From positions 7,957,555 to 8,021,554 of the forward strand of contig CAIIXF020000002.1 of the NCBI GenBank assembly GCA_903813345.2: a stretch of DNA of 64,000 nt, read 5' to 3'. This DNA is from Owenia fusiformis. Lineage: Eukaryota; Annelida; Polychaeta; Sabellida; Oweniidae. Of the stretch, positions 23,609 through 35,412 are shown in pieces. The notes under the pieces were generated by a model, which searched no databases, was not told the DNA's origin, and saw only the letters and a program-made list of their open reading frames with translations. A program made the translations under genes and the position numbers. The stretch's first letter is position 1. Each line of letters begins with the position of its first letter.

Positions 23609-24180
23609 TATACACAAGGTTGTCTGTGATATCTTCTAACTTATAAACTGTACAAATATGACAATAGCATAAAATGGTTTAATATTGGTTTGTAAATTAT
23701 TATTGCAAGTCATATTATTAATGTTGTAGTTTCATCAGTTTATTTGAATGCATTGAGGTATAGATAGGGGCTTAACATTTTTAATAATTTTCCCAATTTT
23801 ATTATTGCTATTGACCCCTATTGCTTTACTATTGATTTTCTAACTGTAAAACGAGAACTTTTTGTATGAGAGCTTTATTCAATGTAAGTGCAAATTTTCA
23901 TATTAAATCGTCTGGAAATTAAATGAACCCTAAATGAATAGCAATAAATTAGCATTTGTTAAAAGTCGGGAAATATAGAGTAAGATTATATCTTTACATC
24001 TTTTCTCCACGATTTATTTATCACATTCCCCTTCAAAAAATAAAATCATCTACGAAAATCGCAAAAATTTGTTCAAACAAAAAATTCTTCTCTTACAGTA
24101 ATCCTATAATATAATATAATATAATATAATATGATATAATATAATGTAATATAATACATACTTGGTATTTGTAAAATAAA

Positions 24181-25004
24181 TATTTTCATTTCCTATACAC
24201 AGGGGGTAAAAATGCGTAGAGTATTTTATTGAGTAAAACGACAGGAAATACAATTACTATAAAACGGACACTTTATTTAGAAAATGGACTGGTGTACTTT
24301 TAATTTGAAAACGTTTTTAGTACTTCCGCATTTGCCAAGTGCTGCTCATCATGTTTCCAATACATCGGTGAAGCATTCAATTTTTACAAATTGACAACCT
24401 GATCTTAAGTCTTTTAATAATGTAGGGCTACAACCACAGATTCACATTCTAGAAAAACTAGAAGGATGGTTGTCAATTTATTGCAACTGAATGGCCTGAT
24501 CCCCTGGGGGACTGGGGACGCCATGGGTAAGGAAACACTACAAAACGTTCATAGACTACCCAATAAAACTACACCTACCTGTTTTTCAAACCAAAAAAGA
24601 TTTAAACTTTAGCGAAACTTTTATCATTTTTTTTTATAAAACCTTCCATTGACATTACATTGGAGTTGGCACTAAAATAAGTAAATAAAAATGTCCGGAC
24701 CAAGCTCAAATATTTGCAAATAGACCCCTGCAAAAAACAAATGAGGGGTTAAAATTGACATATAGCCATGTTTATAGAAGACATCCAAGCCAATACCTGG
24801 TGAGATACCCGTTTGAGATGTTTAAGTTGTCCAATAAAAGATAAACTTCTCATCAATCCATTGAAAATACGAAGTTCTAAAATTAGTCTTTATTTTGTCA
24901 CAGAATGCTAAAACTACGTATAAGGTCCCTTTAAACAAATATAAGCGCAGAGGTTTTAAATTTGATTTAGCTTTCGTAATTCTTAAGACAGATTATAAAT
25001 TTTT
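24181..25004. other. spacer between the two duplication copies
   Basis: No gene or repeat family is recognised. It is preceded by an (ATAAT)n simple repeat at 24108-24155. Confidence 0.5.
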
Positions 25005-25826
25005 CAGGACAACCTTGTAATTAGAGCCAACTCAGTGGAGTGTGACATTGTATAATAACTGGACACATGTAAGTGTATTTTTTATAATAATTATCATTTA
25101 TAAGCAACAAATAATGCCAGAAACCCGGGGCATACAATTGACTTCATTGAACACAGTATGCCTATTGTAATTAGATAAGATGCGTTTCATGCATAAACGC
25201 AGCCTTTCAATTAATAAGAGACTCGACATTTCAAATGTATCCGAAAGGTTTCAATATATTAACTTGACACAAAATAACCTGACGCTGTTCATTGATGTAT
25301 TTGACCACGTACTATGTGCGTACAGGGCTGTAGAATATGGTCTTGCATACAGTCTGATTTGCTGCATTATATGGAGCATTATTTTCTTTAATATCTTCAA
25401 CCAGCAGAAACAGGAACTAATCTTTCGACCAGCTAAATCAGAAGCAAGGGAGCTAAAATGTGTTCCATATCTAGGAACTGTTTAACAATAAATCGTTAAT
25501 TTGAAAAAATATATGATAGACTATTATTTAATTCTTTCGACCAGCCGTGTGACTAAAAAAGTCAGGGAACTATTGTATAACTTTAATTACAACAACCGAA
25601 GGAAAATTCAAAGAAAAATTGCACTGGCGTTAACTAAATGGATGGGAAGCAATAGGAGCGATCGTGCATTCATGGGATTGGAGACTCGTACATGTACGAC
25701 ATCGTACAAGGATTGAAGATAATGATCAACTTGTTTCAAGGATGTCAGCGGACCCTATTTTGTTCTACCGCTTGGATTAACTGATATCGTAAATACAGAA
25801 TCCGTATTTCCTTCTTGATCCTCGCG

Positions 25827-27791
25827 ATGCTCCGTGGCAAAATCCATCGCGCCTCATCTATTGAAATATTGATCGTCGTCATCTTCATAATGCCTGTATT
25901 TATGTTCTGGACATCTCTGATGCAGTATGAAGCAAAATCGTGCGACCTTTACAACCCTCAAGTTATTCATGTGAAAGAGTACCCGCGTACAGTTAAAAAA
26001 ACATATTCCAAGCTCGTAGATGATGCTCGCAGACTCCAAGACACGTTAACTAGTACATTAGAATTTACCGAGAAAATTGAAGCAGAATTGAATAAGATAA
26101 GAAGCTCATTAGGGACACTTGTAAAGAGAAGCCGTAGCGGCGAAGTTATAATGGGAATACAGAGTTCGATAGGCAAATTACAAGAGCTACAGAATTTAAT
26201 GAAAGAAAAATATCAGATCGCACAACCGTCCAATTCATACGAACACATACTGGGTCGAAAAGAATTCGTGCCAACTGATAAAGAGTTGGTGCAATCTGGA
26301 AGAAAGTACCTCGTGTGTCCAGAAAAGTTTAATGGATCGAAATTCGGGTATCCATTCTTCTACAAAGGTTTTGTAGATCTACCTTGTGACCACCCTCCTC
26401 TCTCTAGTTTGATCACCATCCTGATTAATATGGCAGATTACTCCCATAAAAATCATAAATCAATATCTGCAATTTTCAGAGGAGTATCAAAACATTTTAA
26501 TGAAGTCCAATTGATAATTGGTTACCGTATTGGACAATATATTAGAACTATCAAAACACATGGAGTCAATGTCCGTTTTTCAGAATTTTCCACAAAGGCA
26601 AATCCTGGATTTATTTGGAATAAGCTCATTGGTCAAGTGATGACACAATTTGTTTTAATTGGTCGTAATTTGCAAATGCTTACATGGGACATACGCATTG
26701 ATAGGCTAATTCGAGAGTCAGAACTCATGGACACGCCTATTGTGGGAGGAGCTATACGGACAAACGATGGCCATTGGTCAATGGGATGTCAGCAATTTCG
26801 TTTAAGAAACTACACATTGGTTTATAAAAGTGGGTATGATCTCTCAAATCATGAATGTGTGTTTTGCGATCACCTACAGGGGCCATTCTTAGCCAAAACC
26901 AGATTCATGACGTCATATCCGTTTAGTAGAACTTTACCAAAAGAGGTGTTATTTGAGTCATTTTTTCTAAATCTCAATCAACATTTGAAAAAACAATTCC
27001 CTTTGTGTCCAGACAGTATGTTTCACGTTGAAACCACGCCTATTCCTGAAAGAGATATTTGGATTCCTCTTGCGAAACGTTGGAATTTATATCGTCTGCG
27101 TTTGTCATCCGGGCAACTGTATGGGTTTGATTGCAAGAAGAGCAAAACTAGGTTTAACAGAGAAGCTGGTATGGCCCAACCTCCATGCAGACTACAAGAG
27201 CTAACTGATTTCATTAAAGCAGTTATGAGTTTGTGTGAAAAAAATAACATTTTATGCGAACTTCAGGAAGGCACTGCCTTAGGCGCCGTGAAGTTCAACA
27301 AAGTCTTACCATGGGAATTAGACGCTGATATCACATTCCATTCCTCAAACTTTTCTAAATTTGAATCTCTGGCGAGTTCATTCCGGCAACTTGGGTACAA
27401 GTTAGTAGTGAAGAGCCGACCTTGGTGTTGTGTCGACGGCGTTATAGCCGGTGGAATATTTAATGTTTTCTCACAAAACTGGAAAGTTGAAATGTACGGT
27501 CAACATTTAATGGATTCCGAAAAAATGATCCACAGAGGGTTAACCCCAACACAAGTGCACTTTGATGGTCAATGGGTTAATGTACCAACAAACCCCGGAT
27601 TATTTGTAAGGAACCGTTATGGAAAGGAGGTGTACCAACATGCCCAACATTGGATGACCTTAGGGCACTCAACAGGATGGACCCCTTATGTACCTTCCAA
27701 GTTTAAAACCTGCTCAAAACCAGGAGATATGGCCTGCTTAGATCAGTACTTAGCAGACGGAAATCTACAATTTGAAGAACCACTTATTTAG
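25827..27791 (+). CDS. fukutin-related (LicD/FKRP-like) transferase, copy 2
   Basis: One uninterrupted exon of 654 codons from the ATG that aligns with the internal start of copy 1; an upstream in-frame TTG at 25815 is not needed. Anchor, coiled coil, stem domain and LicD domain are in the same order as in copy 1. The acidic core reads PWELDADI from residue 495 (D499 and D501), followed by the same WCCVDG motif. The last ~100 residues are almost identical to copy 1, while the N-terminal third is more diverged. It lacks the GCLCNNEKRGQP insert and the expanded EKELVQP units of copy 1. Both copies are intact, which suggests both are or were recently functional. Shared upstream AG acceptor sites (about 17935 and 25006) hint at a spliced 5' UTR exon. 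Confidence 0.85.
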   Translation: MLRGKIHRASSIEILIVVIFIMPVFMFWTSLMQYEAKSCDLYNPQVIHVKEYPRTVKKTYSKLVDDARRLQDTLTSTLEFTEKIEAELNKIRSSLGTLVKRSRSGEVIMGIQSSIGKLQELQNLMKEKYQIAQPSNSYEHILGRKEFVPTDKELVQSGRKYLVCPEKFNGSKFGYPFFYKGFVDLPCDHPPLSSLITILINMADYSHKNHKSISAIFRGVSKHFNEVQLIIGYRIGQYIRTIKTHGVNVRFSEFSTKANPGFIWNKLIGQVMTQFVLIGRNLQMLTWDIRIDRLIRESELMDTPIVGGAIRTNDGHWSMGCQQFRLRNYTLVYKSGYDLSNHECVFCDHLQGPFLAKTRFMTSYPFSRTLPKEVLFESFFLNLNQHLKKQFPLCPDSMFHVETTPIPERDIWIPLAKRWNLYRLRLSSGQLYGFDCKKSKTRFNREAGMAQPPCRLQELTDFIKAVMSLCEKNNILCELQEGTALGAVKFNKVLPWELDADITFHSSNFSKFESLASSFRQLGYKLVVKSRPWCCVDGVIAGGIFNVFSQNWKVEMYGQHLMDSEKMIHRGLTPTQVHFDGQWVNVPTNPGLFVRNRYGKEVYQHAQHWMTLGHSTGWTPYVPSKFKTCSKPGDMACLDQYLADGNLQFEEPLI

Positions 27792-28770
27792 AGAGTCGTG
27801 CTTGTCTCTAAAAGCAAAAGATACGTGTGTTTATGACTCCCTATTCTATACGCTCCCCTCTATAAGTGTGTTAACAGGAAAGCTTGTTAAAGCCTATTTA
27901 TATTTCATTTGTTTTAGTTCCTCATGTGGGGAAATCAATACAAAGATGAAATTTTAAGACATGTATTCGACTTTGTCTCGTGCAGAATACAGAATTTCTC
28001 CAGCACAATGTTTTCTGTATTTCACTTCAAATCATTCAATAACTTAGTGTAGAAGGCTTTTATGTTCGTATTTCGGGTATCCCAAAAATGAGACGCATAT
28101 TTTCTCGGTAACTGATTAGCCAAATTCATTGAAAATTCGTACAAAGTAGCCTAAGAGTATCAGTAAAAAGTTGTAAAAGTATAAAAAAGATCAAATAAAT
28201 ATTCTCTGAGAACTAAGAAATTCAAAATAGCATGTCAAAAATTCCCATACCAGAGCTCTGCGATGAGACCTCTATAGTGTTTTAACAACTATCAGGTGAT
28301 AACATCTGTCAGTCAGTCAAAATAGCTTGTCTGTGTGTCCTGTCTAATTAATCTGTTTAATTGTTACCAAATAGCCAAAATTCATTCATTCTCAAAATTA
28401 ATTGGAGGTGATATTTCAAGAATAGATACTGAAAAGTATTTTTGCTTGGAAATGGATTAAAAAGTGACTCTTTCATTGATATTATGGTTATTTTGAAATA
28501 ATTTAATTAAAGTCTTTAATTCAAAAATACACACATGACATGAAACTAATCTCTTACCATATTCATAGCACTGGCAGAAAATACCCCTGTGCCTCAAGTA
28601 AAGTTTTCAAAGAATTTGCCTTATCTATTGCTCAGATATTACTTGTCAATTTGCTTCCAACTTTTCGGTACAAACGTTATTAAGTTCTCATTGCGTTGCT
28701 CCGGTATGGTATATTTTGACATGCCAACTTGAATTTCTTAGTAGTCACATAACATTTATCTGATCTTTTT
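27792..28770. other. 3' flank of FKRP-like copy 2, nothing else recognised
   Basis: The stretch is AT-rich. A candidate 3' UTR resembles that of copy 1 (a GATGAAATTTTAA motif at 27945 and about 21436). Confidence 0.45.
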
Positions 28771-29790
28771 CCTATTTTTATCGCACCCTCAGGTGCTATA
28801 TTGTAATCAGTTTGCCGGGCGGGCGGGCGGGTGGTTGGGCGGGCGTCCCGAATAATCAGCCAAACCGTTATTTGAGGGATTCATTTGAAATTCTCAGGGA
28901 TGTTTCTACTTATGAAAGTTTAGAACTGATTAGTTTTTCATGAAATTCTCAGGGATGTTTCTACCTATGAAAGTTTAGAACTGATTAGTTTTTCGGCATT
29001 CTGGGTAAATGTTAAGGCGGCCATTTTGGATTTTCCGTCCCAAAATCTTGTCTGTCAAGGCTTGTCTACAGGTTTCTAGCCAAACCGTTTGAGGGATTCA
29101 TTTGAAATTGTCAGGGATGTTTCTACCTATGAAAGTTTAGAACTGATTAGTTTTTCGACATTCTGGATAAATGTTAAGACGGCCATTTTGGATTTTCCGT
29201 CCTAAAATCTTGTCTGTCACGGCTTGTCTACAGGTTTCCAGCCAAACCGTTTGAGGGATTCATTTGAAATTCTCAGGGATGTTTCTACCTATAAAAGTTT
29301 AGAACTGATTAGTTTTTCGGCATTCTTGGTAAATGTTAAGGCGGCCATTTTGGATTTTTCGTCCTAAAATCGTGTCTGTGAAGGCTTGCTTTTAAAAAAT
29401 AAAAAAGAATTTCCCATTGAGAGCAATGTTGAATTAAAACATTTTTTAGAAATAACTAAACGGTCAATCTTTCCAATTTTCACATATTTTGTAATACATC
29501 AGTATATCTTTTACCATGATTTTTTCAGGAAAATCTGAATTGTAGAAAAAAAGCTGATACACTGTGAAGTAATACCTTAAAACGTGTCTCTTGAGGGTTG
29601 TTTACAGGTTTCATGGATTCATCCTAAAATTTTAGAGATGTTTCTATGGAAAGTTTAGAACTGATTAGTTTTAGGCAGTCTGGGTAAATGTTAAGGTGGC
29701 CATTTTGAATTTTCCATCCAGAAAAGTGTATTCTGTTCAAGGGTGCGATTCTGTTCACCGTGTGGCTTATTATACCTTGCTAACGATACT
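28771..29790. repeat. block of ~162-bp tandem units with GGTGCGA-type borders
   Basis: About three full units repeat CTGATTAGTTTTTCG, GGCCATTTTGGATTTTCCGTCC and GCCAAACCGTTTGAGGG at a period near 162 bp, followed by a more diverged copy. A TCGCACCCTCAGG motif is at the start and GGGTGCGATTCTG near the end. A related block in reverse orientation is at 35463-36130. Confidence 0.75.
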
Positions 29791-30260
29791 CTTGGGCTAA
29801 TTTGTATGACTTTTCCGTAAATTATCGGTTGCCGAGAGAAAACTTGCCAAAAAGTGTCTCATTTTTTGGGAAACCCGTTATGTACACAATATTTAAGTTG
29901 TTATTGACCACTTTTGCTTAACTATTGATTTTACTAATGTAAAACGAGAATTATTTGTATCAGAGATAAATTCACGTAAGCATAAACGTTCATATTAAAT
30001 CGGCAAGAAATCAAATGCACCTTAAATGAAAAACAACAAACAAGTGAAAATAAGCGTCTGTGAAGTGGGTTGATATACATGTAGAGCAAGATTCTATTTT
30101 TACATCTGCTACCCACGATTTATCGCAATGAAAATCTGTTCACACAAAAATCCTTGTTTTACAGTTATTCTCTACTAAACATATATAGGAAAATAAAAAT
30201 ATAATATAAATATAAATAAATGAGTTTATTTGTAAAATAAATATAATATATACACTAATA

Positions 30261-30685
30261 CAGATCAATTGATTTTTCATGCAATTATAATGGAATTCAT
30301 AAAGTTTACAATATATAATAAAATAAAAAAAGTAAAAATAAAATAAAAAGGATGACTGGATTTATTTTGGGAAATGGGTCTCTATATGGTATCACAAACT
30401 GATGTAATAAGAAAGTCCACGAGTACCATAATTGATGCGAGGTATAAGCAAAAATATAAGAATGTCATCATAACATAAAGGAAGGTTAGGAATTTTTGGA
30501 GAAGTTTACAGGCAAGCCTGTTTGGCTATTGGAATTCCAATGTGCATAAAATGAACATATATTTAACTAAAATGAGCATTTATTTCACTAAATATAAACA
30601 TTTTGAGGCCAAAAAGTCACAGATTGAATGCATTCGATATTGTTTTAAAATTTAAAATTTTATGATCGATTCTAACATTACACAT
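30261..30685. other. AT-rich spacer
   Basis: Only (ATAAA)n-like simple sequence and no gene. It is bounded by the segmental duplication and the 47-bp array. Confidence 0.45.
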
Positions 30686-30689
30686 TATC

Positions 30690-31420
30690 ATTATAAGTCA
30701 TACTTCACATTAGTGTTTTAAGAAACATTAAACAAACATTATCCAAAGTCATACTTCATATTTGTGTTTTTGGAAATATTACACATAATCAAAGTCATAT
30801 TTTACATTTGTACTCTAGAAAATATTACACATTATCCGAAGTCATACGTACTTCACATTTGCACTCTAGAAAATATTTCACATTATCCGAAGTCATACTT
30901 CACAATTGTGTTTCAGAAAGTATTATACATTATTTAAAGTTCTACTTCACATTTGTGTTTCAGAAAGTATTACACATTATTTAAAGTTATACTTCACATT
31001 TGTGTTTTAGAAAGTACAAAACATTATGCAAAGTTATACGTCACATTTGCGTTTGAGAAAATATTACACATTATCCAAAATCATACTTCACATTTGTGTT
31101 TTAGAAAATATTACACATTATCCAAAATCATACTTCACATTTGTGTTTTAGAAAATATTACACATTAGGCCTTTCTAAAGTCATAATTCACATTTGCGTT
31201 TGAGAAAATATTACACATTATTCAAACTCATACATCACAATTGTGTGCCTAATTGAAAAATATTACACACTATCAAAAACCAAACTTCACATTTGTGAGA
31301 TTTCATTGAAATATTACACATGATCAACTATTACACTTCACACAGATTTGAGTGTTATAATAGAACCTGTTACACATTATGCAGTCATACTTTTGTGTTT
31401 TCTATAAAAAATAACAAACA
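30690..31420. repeat. 47-bp minisatellite immediately 3' of the MITD1 stop codon, about 15 copies
   Basis: The unit contains ACATTATCCAAAATCATACT, then TCACATTTGTGTTTTAGAAAAT, at a period of 47 bp. The terminal coding segment of the MITD1-like gene (31421-31470) reads as a divergent first unit: TTATCCACAGTCGTATTTTG, then the same T/G-rich run and GAAAAATAT. Confidence 0.85.
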
Positions 31421-34400
31421 TTATCCACAGTCGTATTTTGTGTTTGTGTGCTTTTTATGAAAAATATCAACAGTTGTTTCATGACACTTTCTCAGGTCAA
31501 AATCACAGAAGCCTATTACAAACTTTCCATTGGTAGCTTTAAAGTAGTCCAATCCACGCCCTACCTTTATAATCCAGCCATTGTCAAACCTGAAATAGTT
31601 TCACAGCTTTTGTAATGCTACACTTAAAACGTTAAAGAAATACTCGAATTCGAAGTAACCTTTGGAATGAAAAATACTTTTTGCACCTTTTAGACATTTC
31701 TGAAAATGTTTCAGAAACTTATTCTTGTTGACATTTGAAACACAAAATAAAAACTTATGACAGTGTTGTACATCAGCTTATTTTTCAATCATACTTATCT
31801 AAATATGTAAGCGCAAATGCCAACGGGGAATTACAAAAAATGGTTAGAGAACAAAGCAAGAAAAAGAAAACGTCCAAGAGTACACAAGTCATAAGAAAAA
31901 AAACCAACTATCCTGTATCATACTCCAATGTGAGAAGAAACAGATGTGTTCAGAATGATAATAAACCCCCACTATCCTGAATCCATCCCCCACCATTCTA
32001 GTACTGTACTCCCGGAATTTCCGTGTGCGATTTAGTTTCGTGCTTTTCGCGATTGTGGTAAAATCACGAAAATGAATTCACGAAATTGCCAATTTAATCC
32101 CTGGGGATTTGTGAATTTTTTATGACCTGGGACTCCATTGCATTTCATGTTTTGTAAAATGTTTGGAGGCGATAAATGGAATAGTAAGTGACAATGTCTG
32201 TGACAGTGGCTTATTAGATCAAATAAACCAAAAAATAGTGAAATTTAATAGCCGTAAAATCGCATTTTCTCAAAACTGTGTTCAACAACTTACCTTATCT
32301 CCCTATCATGCAGATTGTCCTTGTATTGTACTTGTAGCTGAACTTGATATGTTAGGAGATTAGCAGCTAATTCATCCAATTTTCTTTTTTGATCATTATG
32401 GGCTTGAGTGCTATTTGGATTCTGGAATGTTACGATGAGATGAATTAACGGTACCTGTTACTTTGATGCATTCAATGGCTTCCTTACAAAGCATTTTAAC
32501 AAAAAAAAAACAGCTTTGTAATGAATATAATGATGGTAATAAATTAATGGTTCCTGTTACTTTGATGCATTCAATCGCTTCCTTACAAGTGTTTATGCCT
32601 GTGAGTGTGCAACACCTTAAAAATGCATATGTTACGAAGCTATTTTTCTCAAAATGCTTTGTAACATCTGATAAAACCTGCTATGTAATTCTGACTAATG
32701 ACATTACAGAAGGATCAAAAGGTCACAGTGACATTGGTTAGGGAGAACTGGATCAAATTAGCAAATGACGAAATCCACTTGAATTGTAAAAATGTGTACC
32801 TCAGAGAACCATGGGATTGAATGTACATTGTAAAAATGTGTACCTCAAGAATCATGGGATTAAATGTACCTACATTGCCATCTTTCCCAGTTGTTAAGAT
32901 GATCCTCTGTAAGTTGTGATTGTGCTTTGCCTTAATGAGGACCTCACAGAACCTAAGGAAATTGTAAATCTGAAAAATACACAAAATAAAATTTGAAAAT
33001 GGTAAGTTCATGCTCACTTAATTACAAAGGACGATTCTTGGTTTGGAGAACAGTCTCCTGGGCTAATCATTTTTTTCATGAAAAATATGGAAATATTACC
33101 CAAATTAAACTATGAATATTCAAAAGAGGACATTTAAATCTACAAGATGTAAAAATAACAAGTTGGTCTGAAGCAGGGATAACGCTCAATTAGACCGATT
33201 CAATAAAATACAAGTCTCGATTTGGGGAAAGAAGTTCATCAGTGTACTGCGCTAATATTTTTTGCGAAAAATCTAGAAATATTACCCAAATTAAATTATG
33301 ACTATTCAAAAGAAGACATTCAAACCTATATTATGTAAAAAAATCAAATTTGTCCGAAGCAGGGTTAATGCTCATTTAGATTGATGAACTTCGTTCTCCA
33401 AACCGAGAATTGTCCTTTTGAAAAAATTTTAAAAAGTGGTATAAAAATGAAAATGTAATTCATGAAATCGACTTTTAGTTAAATCCAATCTATTACTTTT
33501 TATTTGGAATAGCAATCAGTAGTCGATTAGAAAAATGAAAGTTTTCTTTTCAATTAAAAGATGTCACCCATGTAAAACAAATACCTGGTGGTTGCTCCTG
33601 ATGTATGGATCTTCAACTTCAACCAGGGTGAGATCGCCATCTATAAACCGAGATATGAGTCTTTCGTAGCTATGGCCTGTTGAGTCATTCTTTATAAGGA
33701 TCTGCTCATGATATCTACCAGCTGCAAGGTACGTCATCGTAAAGGCATTAAATAGATGCAGAATAGAGATCTGAATATTTGATATTACAAGTGAAAATAT
33801 AGTGCTAAAATGATGATGTACGCATGACCAGTTTAGGGAAATACTTATTTATGTGCTCGCAAATGGAACCCAAAAAGTTATTTCAACATGTCGTTCTTCA
33901 ATATCATCATTTGAATAACAACAGTATTCAATTACAGTTTATACAGAAAATTACCATTTGCAAAATTATATTACTATTTAGTGTATGAGGTCTTACATTG
34001 TTTTTCTTCTTCAATGTGTGTTTTAAGCTTCTCTGCCCTGACCATGTATTCTTCCACTTTCTGACGCATGGCTTGTCTCTTGCTCTCCTCTTGTGTTACT
34101 ATGGAAACAGAATAACATAATATAAGCAACTGTTTATTCACACTTTCTGACACATAGCTTGTCTTTTGCCCTCCTCTTGTGTTACTATGGAAACAGAATA
34201 ACATAATATAAGCAACTGTTTATTCACACTTTCTGACACATAGCTTGTCTTTTGCCCTCCTCTTGTGTTACTATGGAAACAGGATAACATTGTATAAGCA
34301 ACTGTATTCTTCAACCTTCTGATACATAGCTTGTCTCTTACCCTCTTCTTTTGTAACTATGGAAACAAAATACCATATAATGATGTATAGCCTGTCTCTC

Positions 34401-35412
34401 CCCATAATACTATGGAAACAAAAACAAACAGAACAAGATCAGTAAACTGAATTTCTGATTATAGTTTGTTTATGGAAAAAGGATGATAACAATGAACAAC
34501 TGTATTCCTCTACAATCCATTGTAAAGTTTGCCCTTTCCTATATTTATATGGAAACAGAACAACATCATATAAACAACTGTACTCCTTTTCCTTCTTATG
34601 TATAGCCTCTCCTTATGTTACTATTTCAATTCAATTTCAATTTGTTTATTTCATAAACACACATACAATATAGTATACAATGAGTGGGTGACACAAGGGT
34701 TTGTGTATATTCCCAAGATGGAGTAAATTAAATACAAAGTATGTTGAAATGGCGGGGATCTGCCATTGCATGCCCTCAATAAAAAAATACAAATTGTGCC
34801 ATCAAATTGCCCCTAAAAAAATTAAAGTTGTAGCAAATATTTTTTAATCTGTTTTTTTCATGAGGATGATGCTTCTATGGAAACAAACCAACATCTTATA
34901 AACAGTGCCAATTTGAACCAATTTACTATATACCATATATTTTTCTTTTATGAGCAAACAGTTCAAATGAGTGCCCATGCAACTTTTATGATGAATATGC
35001 TAACGAGAAAACAAATTTAGTTTAATGAAACAATTTTGATTATTTACCCTACAACATATCTATTGATGATTATATTAAATGCAGAGAAAGAAATACAGGA
35101 GCTGTAGAGTGTAGAGCATGTAAACCTTCGTGATGACAACTAAAAATATTATCAGCGATTGGAATGTCTCAACACACCCTTTTGTAATTTCAATTTGGAA
35201 ACCACACTGTGCGAACATTAAAGAGAATATGGTATATACAGACTACAGTACATATATCATGATATCTTACCTTTCATGACATCTAACAAGAGTTGAATAC
35301 CCTCCTGGTAGCAGACAATAGCCTCTGTAAACCGCTTGGCAGTGTCCAGCTGCACAGCACGGCTGAGGAGCCCGATGGCGGCAGACTCCTGGCCTGGAAC
35401 TTTGCTAGTCAT
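31421..35412 (-). CDS. MITD1: MIT domain-containing protein 1 orthologue, 6 exons
   Basis: Exons on the minus strand are 35271-35412, 33997-34098, 33585-33721, 32874-32969, 32294-32421 and 31421-31589. All introns are GT/AG and phases match throughout. The total of 774 nt encodes 257 aa, close to the ~249 aa of vertebrate MITD1. The N-terminal ~80 residues form an MIT three-helix bundle ([12 protein letters not shown], then [14 protein letters not shown]). The C-terminal two-thirds is the phospholipase-D-like membrane-binding fold ([57 protein letters not shown]). The family binds ESCRT-III tails at the midbody and membranes through the C-terminal domain during abscission. Start codon chosen because the upstream extension to 35508 is not family-like. 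Introns hold minisatellite and retroelement pieces. Confidence 0.93.
34040..34625. repeat. ~86-bp tandem repeat seeded from MITD1 exon 2
   Basis: The unit TTGTGTTACTATGGAAACAG plus ~65 bp recurs at about 34091, 34178, 34263, 34350 and 34410, with worn copies beyond. Each unit carries ~40 nt of exon 2 plus the exon's splice acceptor and adjoining intron. Only the copy nearest 33997 is read as the true exon. Confidence 0.75.
34626..34865 (-). mobile_element. probable non-LTR retroelement 3' fragment
   Basis: On the minus strand it ends in AATAAACAAATTGAAATTGA. It interrupts the last worn copy of the 86-bp repeat: GTTACTAT before it and CTTCTATGGAAACAAACC after it. Confidence 0.5.

Larger units (their letters stand above)
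17935..24180 (+). repeat. copy 1 of a ~6-kb tandem segmental duplication carrying the FKRP-like gene
   Basis: Homology to 25005-30260 begins at a shared splice-acceptor-like site (TTTTCAG followed by CAACCTTGT). It covers the 5' flank (about 18640-18850 versus 25180-25390) and the whole coding region. It resumes 3' of a minisatellite (about 23800-24090 versus 29900-30180). Differences include a transposon at 18059-18583 and different repeat content between gene and 3' end. Confidence 0.75.
25005..30260 (+). repeat. copy 2 of the tandem segmental duplication
   Basis: It matches copy 1 in the 5' flank, coding region and distal 3' flank. It lacks the 525-bp transposon. Between gene and distal 3' flank it carries a different insertion, the 162-bp repeat block (28771-29790). 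Confidence 0.75.

Noticed and set aside
25180-25485. 101-codon frame upstream of FKRP-like copy 2
   Set aside because: The homologous stretch before copy 1 carries indels and stops, so it is more likely untranslated leader or flank.
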